From positions 2,267,501 to 2,331,500 of the forward strand of contig NC_069131.1 of assembly GCF_026914265.1 (NCBI RefSeq): a stretch of DNA of 64,000 nucleotides, read 5' to 3'. Below the pieces are notes generated by a model. It had not been told where the DNA came from, made no database searches, and was given only the letters and a program-made list of their open reading frames with translations. A program made the translations under genes and the position numbers. The DNA comes from Mya arenaria. Taxonomy: Eukaryota > Mollusca > Bivalvia > Myida > Myidae. Shown here piece by piece: positions 56,769 through 64,000 of this stretch. Positions within the stretch are counted from its first letter, which is position 1. Each line of letters opens with the position of its first letter.

Positions 56769-57002
56769 TTAAAGTGGTTCTGCATATTTCTTCAGACTCT
56801 GAGGTAAACGGGCAATCAAGTTCCTAGATATCAACCTCGTCTGCCGTGTCATTTCCAAGTCGTCTGTATTGAAGGTACTAGAGGGCAGAGTGTAAGACAT
56901 GTTTTTAAAATATTTAACAAAGTCATCAACTCCAATATCATAATAATTTGTGAAGTTTAAGAGGGAGTGCCAGTTTATTACACTTGACTGTTGTCCTAAC
57001 AT
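56769..57002 (-). other. Orphan ORF, possible last exon or gene relic
   Basis: A 77-residue frame, MLGQQSSVINWHSLLNFTNY..., ends SLKKYAEPL and a stop at 56769. Its composition is exon-like and it has a true ATG, but the family is unknown to me and no upstream exon was identified. Confidence 0.3.
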
Positions 57003-57488
57003 CCGAGGGCTAACTATTCTAGTTTCACGATCCCATTATTAATTTGCCATCACTGATAAATGTCAAGTGTCAAGGTGATAGTAATGCTAAGTAATCCTGG
57101 TATAAAGTTGGTGGCTAGCTATCGATGACTCTCCAAACATTGATTGCATCTAATTGGAGTTCACATGTAGTGACTACTGCCCCATGACAATTATTGATTT
57201 GAATAGGAGAAACTACGAAATATTTCCTGATTTTTTCAAATATTATTTTAGAAAATAACTTTCCCAACGCGTACGCCAAACATTTTCACTCATCATATTA
57301 TTATGATTCTAGTCAGTATACTTAATTTCAGAATAAATGTTCTAATATCTTAGCCATAAAACAATATTTCATGGAGCATAAACAAGACTGCATCGATTCG
57401 AGGACTAGTCCATATAACATCAAGTCATAGAGAATGGCGAGACACTTGTCTGCAGGATTTACTTATTGATTTTTAATAGAGAAGTGTG
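57003..57488. other. Non-coding stretch, nothing recognised
   Basis: No gene, RNA gene or clear repeat. Confidence 0.5.
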
Positions 57489-57673
57489 TAAACAGTCGAA
57501 CTCCGTTGACTCGAACTCGGTTGGCTCGATTTATTCTTTGGCTTGAACTGAACGTAAAAGGACCGATTTTTTTCTACTAGAGGTCAGCATTCCTGTTTGG
57601 CTCGAATTTCCCGGGGGTCGATGTATATTTTGCCGGTCGTTGTGAGTTAGAGACAACGGGGGTTCGAATGTAT
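57489..57673. mobile_element. MITE, possibly pogo/Tigger-like
   Basis: The left end ACAGTCGAACTCCGTTGACT and the right end (reversed) ACATTCGAACCCCCGTTGTC are similar inverted ends bordered by TA. The interior repeats (T/C)TGGCT(C/T)GAA words. A CAGTCGAAC-type end with a TA target recalls pogo-like elements; this is inference. Confidence 0.55.
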
Positions 57674-58501
57674 ATGAAGCATGCAAGTGATAGGACAAGT
57701 GATAGGACCCCAGAAACGTCAAGTTTCCTTTATTCATTCATTCATTCCAATACATACATGAAAACATAAGGTAATATCAAATCCTTTATATCACGCTTAG
57801 TGCAAACATATACGGATTTGATTTCTTACATAACAAAATAAAAGTTTGACATTATATTGGATAAAAAGTAATTTGTCATTGAAATAGATTTTTGTTTAAT
57901 TCCTGACAGAAAAATTATTGGTATAAATAGAGGGTTAATCCATACTAGAATTTTCATGATCATGATTTTAGTCATACCTTATTTTACATTGTTAAAAGAA
58001 TCATTTGAAATCAGAATCGGTATACTGAATGGAGTAGTTGACAGTAACACAACACATAAAACATTTTTTTATGATTCATACATCTGGTATGTAAAACCGT
58101 CCAAATCAAGAATGTTTTGACTGAGGATTGTTTTAATTACCGAAAAAGATACGATAAGAAAGAGCTTTATAATGAAAAACATCAACTTGTGACAAAAACG
58201 TCTAAATTACCAAACAATTCATATAATAATAAGTAATGTCAGAGAAACCTATTACTAACAAGTAAGCTACTATATGTTAACCTCCAGATGTATATATGCA
58301 ATTAATATTTCTTACTACTGAGTTAACGATAATCTCGTTGGATACATCCATATTAAATATTATAATGGTTAGTGTATATAAAGTTTGGTTCTGTCATACA
58401 TTCCCTTTACTCCTTACTGATTGTGTCCAAATCTTCGGCAGATATTTTTCATGAATTTACGTGTTTGAAGCACTGTTGGTTTGTTGCTGCATCAATGTTA
58501 C
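57674..58501. other. Non-coding stretch, 3' flank of the protease gene
   Basis: AT-rich. Short ATTC repeats near 57730-57748. No gene. Confidence 0.5.
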
Positions 58502-61500
58502 TTACTTCCCGATATTGTCGTTAATGCTTGCCATTCGCTGATCTAGCTGTGAATACATTGTTTCTAGTCTTTCTATAGCAGCACCATTTTGCCCAATATG
58601 CTCGTCAATGCTCGCCATACGATTGTCTAGCTGTGCATACATGGTTTCTAGTCTCTCTATAGCTTCATTATTTTGTCTGGGAGTCTTGTAGAACGAATGA
58701 AACTTTGTGACGTTGCAATGTTTAAGAATCGGACAAATCGGAGAAATAATAGCAATCGAACTAGTAATTTCCCCTCCTGCCACCATTCCAACACACGTTA
58801 AATCGTCTTTTTCTTCGTCAATAAACACGAGAGCTCCTGAGTCACCGTAGTTAGCAAATTTCTTGTCTGGATCAGTGCCTATTGGAGACACAGCAAATTG
58901 GTTAAGTAACATAATTTGGAATTGATCGGGTGTTCTCCATGACAGAGGAACTTCTTTTACAGCGGTCATTGGAGTTTTAAGGTGCGTTTTTCCCTTTGTT
59001 GAACCAGATGTTCGCCCAAATTTCCACAAAGACTTGTCGGCTGCACGGCTCACACCACACACATTTCCGCTCTTAAACGTGTATGCAACATCATGGAGAA
59101 GATCTGAAATAAAAATGAGTAAAATTAAATCTTTTTATCTTTTTCCCAGTATTCTTATCAGTAGAACAATATCTGCTGAATCAATTATTGAAGTTTTGCA
59201 CTATTCGAATATGCGATAATTTACATATGTGTTGTAAAGCTTACATTATTAAACGAATAAGAATACATACAACGACACAAGAGAGTGGGGTGCGGTGACA
59301 ATTGTTCATGTCGTACAATAAAAAGGTGCAAATAAACCATGAATATAAAAAAAATTACAGGATGTGATACGGACCCCGAAAGATAACACATTTGAAAGAT
59401 GGAGCAATTGGAATGTATATTAAAAGCCAAGTGAGTGACTATGCAGTGGCCATACCATAAAATATGTTAAAATCGAAAACATTACCTTGATTTTATTATT
59501 TTTATAAATATTATTTTTTAATAATTATGCACGTGCTAAGCCATGTGGCAGAGTTAGTTTTGGCATTGTTTACAACTTCGTTATTGTCAAAAAAGACGGA
59601 AGGCTAATACAGCTTTTTAAACAAATCAAACAATATCGATAGGGATTGGACTTAAAATAATGTTAACCTTCTGACCTACATATAATAAAGTTATAGTTCT
59701 TCAGATAGGAACAGACACATAAAAAAAGAAACAAAACATTATTATCGACAACAATCCAATAAAACATCAGTCATGCCTTTTGCCTGTCAAGGGTCACAGA
59801 TGTATGGTGTTAAATTGTACAAAGTCGAATTTACATCAATTAATGTTTTTTGCCCAATTTCCATCAATAACTTTTCAAATTCTGATAAAATGTAAACTCA
59901 TTTAAAATTAAAATTTTATGCATCTGGTTATATTGACATTAGAGTTGTTTTACTTCTCAAATAAACAGTAGTGTTACTATGGTAAAAATGTTTTATGTTC
60001 GAATTTGATGTTAGCGATGGTTCAAAATACATTAAGAACATAAAACAAAACATATGTAGAACGGACGGACTCATAGGATATTTATCAACGGACCACGTAT
60101 TTTCTGCAGGGCCCTTAAAAGGGTCCGGACAGTTTCAGAAGAACGCAAATTAAACCATCTAATTGGGCATGTGAACTTACCGTTTATTTTCTCAGCTGGA
60201 AAAATTCCGTCTGCTGGATATTTCTTCTCTATCTGGAACAATGCAACATCGAAACCTGATTCCAAATGACTGCCCACTTGATAAAGAACTTCCACAAGAT
60301 GACCAACCTCATCGCCTTTTTGAAGTTTCGCAGGTTGAAACATCTCTCTCCCACGACTGCCTTCAGGCCATTGTTCTAACATAAGCCGTCCATTGTTTTT
60401 TACACAAGCTTCGTACTCTGCATGATCCAGACACATGTGTCCGCTAGTTATTCCACACAGTCCATATTCCGGGTGATCTATAAAGCCACCAAGAGTTCCA
60501 ATATCTCTGCTTTCTCCTCTTCCTATTTCACATCCCATTGGTAATTTGTCATGTGACTCATGCGACAAACGTCCAAAGGTAACAAAAGCACCTTCCATCA
60601 CGTCTGTACTAATTCCATTCAATTTTGCCGGAAGTGGGTCCTCCTTTATATATATAAAGTCCTTGGCATGAACACAGAAGACGATGCAGCATTCAGGTTC
60701 TCGCACAAACGATTGAAGAATCTCTCTGTTTTTATTTCTCTTAGACTTCAGTGGAGAAGCTGTGATAACACTCAAATACTTATGTGCCTCTAGCAAGGGT
60801 TTAGCCCATTTTCCAATGGTAACTGCTATGGGCCTTTGGCATTCGTCTAAAATGCCATGACCTTCTGCATGTACCGCATCCATTAATGTCTTCAATTCAT
60901 TGCTAAACTTGTGGAGAACTCGTATTTCTAAAGTATATGCAACCGCATTGCATAGAAGGGATACATCGGTCGTTTTACTTAATGTCACAACAAATATAAT
61001 TTCGTTTTCTTTTCCGACTTTGAATGCTGGATATATGTGAAGTATCTCATTGTTCGAACACAAAATGTTATCAAATGTTTCTTTCAAGTGATTAACAATC
61101 AAATCGCATTTACGAGATACAGTTTTCGATTTCCTCCCATCCCGACTGCACAATTCGTTCAACTGTGTTTGAGTAAACAGTGTTTCGCTGATGGCTGCTG
61201 AAGGTTCGTCGGTTTCGTTTTGGTCTTCCAATTGGTCTAGATGAAACAGTAAAAACTGAATGTTAGTTAATGATATATCAACTTGTCAAAAGGTGTTGTT
61301 TTTTCAAATATATTATAAGCCGTAATCAAATGTCTAACGTTTTATGCTAAAGAGGAATTCAAATCCTTTCAAATGTTTCAGGGCCATTCGAAAGTAAGTA
61401 TTTTCATGTTATCATCAGGTAGACTCTGGATATAGAAAAAAACTTAAACTCGAATTGCACTTTTTCAAAATGTATTACACAATTACATTCAACAAAGTTA

Positions 61501-61820
61501 TCCCCCTTAAATAAATACTTTCTGTAACCATTCTCACCGTAACCGTTGGTTTCAACCATATCAGTTTTCATGGAGTCTGTCAGAAATGGACCATCTGTAA
61601 TGAATGCAACAGACATCACTCGTACATTGTATAATATAATCCATTAGTACATCTTTGAATGGTTACACGAACATATTTCTTTGAGATTTTGCTTAATTGC
61701 CCTGTTTATGATATACGTTGCAATGATTTACGATTTTAAAGCGGCATACAATATTCCTACCTCTGTATTCTGTCATGGTTCCAATGTCTTTCTTCATTAA
61801 AACCGGTATTGGTCCAATTG
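58502..61820 (-). CDS. Chymotrypsin-fold serine protease, apparently intracellular, with C-terminal coiled coil (5' end not found)
   Basis: Minus-strand exons 61820-61761, 61594-61538, 61236-60181 and 59103-58502 join with GT-AG ends, every junction in phase 1. They give about 591 residues, open at the 5' side. After an acidic leader and a region of about 200 residues that I do not recognise comes a PA-clan protease core: LCGITSGHMC (His codon 60437-60439), SGFDVALFQ (Asp codon 60248-60250), NYGDSGALVF (Ser codon 58838-58840). All three catalytic residues are in order, so it should be active. The tail is two 28-residue repeats (AIERLETMY(A/S)QLD(N/Q)RMASI), four heptads each, likely a coiled coil for oligomerisation. 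No signal peptide or cysteine pattern of secreted trypsins is visible. The leucine at 61229-61231 is inside the exon, not a start. Substrate unknown; role in innate immunity is speculation. Confidence 0.85.
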
Positions 61821-61889
61821 CTATTAAAACCAGAAGAACTCATTGTATAAGAATTGTAAAAGTTTTTTAATTGTTTCAGTTTTACATAG

Positions 61890-64000
61890 GGTATTAACAG
61901 AGTAAATGTTATAAGTTCTAGCGGCTGGGTTAAGTTGAGCCTCTTAAAAGAGGAATTGTGATTAGTTCTAGCGGCTGGGCTATGGTTGAGCCTCTTAACA
62001 GAGTGATTGTTATAACATTTAGCGGCTATATTATTGTTGAGCCTCTTAAAGGAGTAAGTATTATGAGTTTTACCGGCTTGAATATCTCTTATTAGAGTGA
62101 ATAATATAAATTCTAGTGGCGGGGTAAGAGTTTAGCCCCCTATAAAAGTTAGTGTTTTAAGGTATTAGCGGCTGAGTTAGGGTTGAGGCTTTTGGAAAGT
62201 GAGTGCTACCCGTGCTAGCGGCTTCGTTGGGGTTGGGTCTCGGAACAGAGTGAGCGTTTAAAGGTCTAGCGGCTGGGTTTGGGTTGAGCCTTTTAACAGG
62301 GTGAGTTTTATAAGTTCTAGCTGCTGGGTGAGGGTTGAATCTTTTAACAGAGTATGTGTTATAAGTTCTAGTGGCTTGGTAAGGGCTGAGCCTCTGAAAA
62401 GATTGAGTGGTATAAGTTCAAGCGGCTGGGTTAGGATTGAGCTTTTAAACATAATGGGCGTTATAAATCTTAGCGGCTTGGTAAGGGTTGAGTCTCTTAA
62501 CCTATTAAGCGTTATTAGTATTAGCGGTTAAGATAGGGTTCAGCCTCTTAACATAACATGCGTTATAAGTTCTAGCGATTGGGTAAGGCTTGAACCTCTT
62601 ATTAGAGTGAACGTTATAAGTTCAAGAGGTTTGGTGAGGGTCGAGTCTCCAAACAGAGTAAACGTTTTAATATCTAGCGGCTTTGTTAAGGTTGAGCCAC
62701 TTAATAGAGTGAGTGTTATAAGTTCTAGCGGCTGGGATAGGGTTGAGCCTCTTAACAGAGTGAGTGTTATAAGTTCTAGCGGCTGGGATAGGATTGAGCC
62801 ACTTAACAGAGTGAGTGTTATAAGAACTAGCGGCTGGGATAGGATTGAGCCACTTAACAGAGTGAGTGTTATAAGTTCTAGCGGCTGGGATAGGATTGAG
62901 CCACTTAACAGAGTGAGTGTTATAAGTTCTAGCGGCTGGGATAGGATTAAGCCCCTTAACAGAGTGAGTCCTATAAGTTCTAGCGGCTGGGATAGGGTTG
63001 AACCTCTTAACAGAGTGAGTGTTATAAGTGCTATCGGCTTAGTTAGGTTGAACCTCTTAACAGAGTAAATGTTATAAGGTATAGATGCTTAGTTAGGGTT
63101 GAACTTCTTAACAGAGTGAGTGTTATAAGTTCTAGCGGCTCAGTTAGGGCTGAACCTCTAAACAGAGTAAATGTTATAAGGTATAGATGCTAAGTTAGGG
63201 TTGAACTTCTTAACAGAGTGAGTGTTATAAGTTCTAGCGGCTCAGTTAGGGCTGAACCTCTAAACAGAGTAAATGTTATAAGGTATAGATGCTTAGTTAT
63301 GGTTGAACTTCTTAACAGAGTGAGTGTTATAAGTTCTAGCGGCTCAGTTAGGGCTGAACCTCTAAACAGAGTAAATGTTATAAGGTATAGATGCTAAGTT
63401 AGGGTTGAACTTCTTAACAGAGTGAGTGTTATAAGTTCTAGCGGCTCATTTAGGGTTGAACCTTTAAACAGAGTGAGTGTTATAAGGTATAAAGGCTTAG
63501 TTAGGGTTGAACTTCTTAACAGAGTGAGTGTTATAAATTCTAGCGGCTCATTTAGGGTTGAACTTCTAAACAGAGTGAGTGTTATAAGGTATAGAGGCTA
63601 AGTTAGGGTTGAACTTCTTAACAGAGTGAGTGTTATAAGTTCTAGCGGCTCAGTTAGGATTGAACTTCTAAACAGAGTGAGTGTTATAAGGTATAGAAGC
63701 TTAGTTAGGGTTGAACTTCTTACCAGAGTGAGTGTTATAAGTTCTAGCGGCTCAGTTAGGGTTGAACCTCTAAACATAGTGAGTGTTATAAGGTATAGAG
63801 GCTTAGTTAGGGTTGAACTTCTTAACAGAGTGAGTGTTATAAGTTCTAGCGGCTCAGTTAGGGTTGGACTTCTAAACAGAGTGAGTGTTATAAGTTATAG
63901 CGGCTCAGTTAGGGTTGATCCTCTAAACAGAGTGAGTGTTATAGGTTATAGCAGTTGGGTTTAGGTTTTAGCCATTTAAAAGAGTTAGCGTTGTAATTTC
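61890..64000. repeat. 51-bp minisatellite, about 41 copies, running off the window
   Basis: The unit is GAGTGAGTGTTATAAGTTCT then AGCGGCTGGGATAGGATTGA then GCCACTTAACA. Copies at 62690-63010 are nearly identical. From about 63040 two unit types alternate (AGTTCTAGCGGCTCAGTTAG and AGGTATAGA(T/G)GCT(A/T)AGTT), making a 102-bp dimer. As 51 is 17 codons, some blocks stay open as a 17-residue repeat (NRVSVISSSGWDRIEPL), but stops interrupt between blocks. It lies just 5' of the visible protease exons, probably in an intron or upstream. Confidence 0.93.

Noticed and set aside
61229-61231. Translation start of the protease at 61231
   Set aside because: The codon is TTG inside an exon that begins at 61236 after a clear acceptor; upstream exons join in frame.

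Overview
The window is a piece of an animal genome, most likely a bivalve mollusc. It is AT-rich, its genes carry many GT-AG introns, and its dispersed and tandem repeats are of kinds common in bivalves: a 146-bp satellite with near-palindromic 'GGTCAcagTGACC' cores, '...gagttattgccctttgt...' units, tRNA-derived SINEs, and MITEs beginning GCACCAGTCAA. I saw no bacterial, viral or LTR features.

Layout. Positions 1-11,600 have no intact gene. They hold a broken TRIM-like gene (1249-2497), a triplet microsatellite, an 86-bp hairpin, a decayed piggyBac element with both ends and its TTAA duplication (6298-7414), and the 3' part of a minus-strand LINE (about 10752-11560). From 11742 to 21934 on the plus strand is a four-exon gene for a largely disordered protein of 1122 residues that I do not recognise. 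Its introns contain three tandem arrays and a TIR element. From 39212 down to 23575 on the minus strand is a ten-exon sialate O-acetylesterase gene (SIAE, 502 residues) with every splice phase consistent. Its introns carry a 49-bp minisatellite, a MITE, a SINE and a 1.7-kb TIR element with a zinc-finger relic. The two genes are convergent. From 40155 to 44515 a 38-bp minisatellite is interrupted by a LINE with an uninterrupted endonuclease/reverse-transcriptase ORF. From 45407 to 53666 is an eight-exon aldo-keto reductase (372 residues). From 61820 down to 58502 is the 3' part of a minus-strand gene for an apparently cytosolic chymotrypsin-fold protease with a C-terminal coiled coil. The window ends in a 51-bp minisatellite (about 61890-64000).

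Nothing suggests the genes form one pathway. SIAE removes O-acetyl groups from sialic acids in the lysosomal or secretory route. The aldo-keto reductase would reduce carbonyls with NADPH. The protease is intracellular by appearance and may belong to the large, fast-evolving defence-type protease sets of molluscs (inference). A theme crosses gene boundaries: in three of the four genes a short tandem duplication runs over an exon edge or the stop codon (15183-15475, 28111-28246, 53637-53822). Exon models were built by hand from splice sites and reading phase; no search was run.
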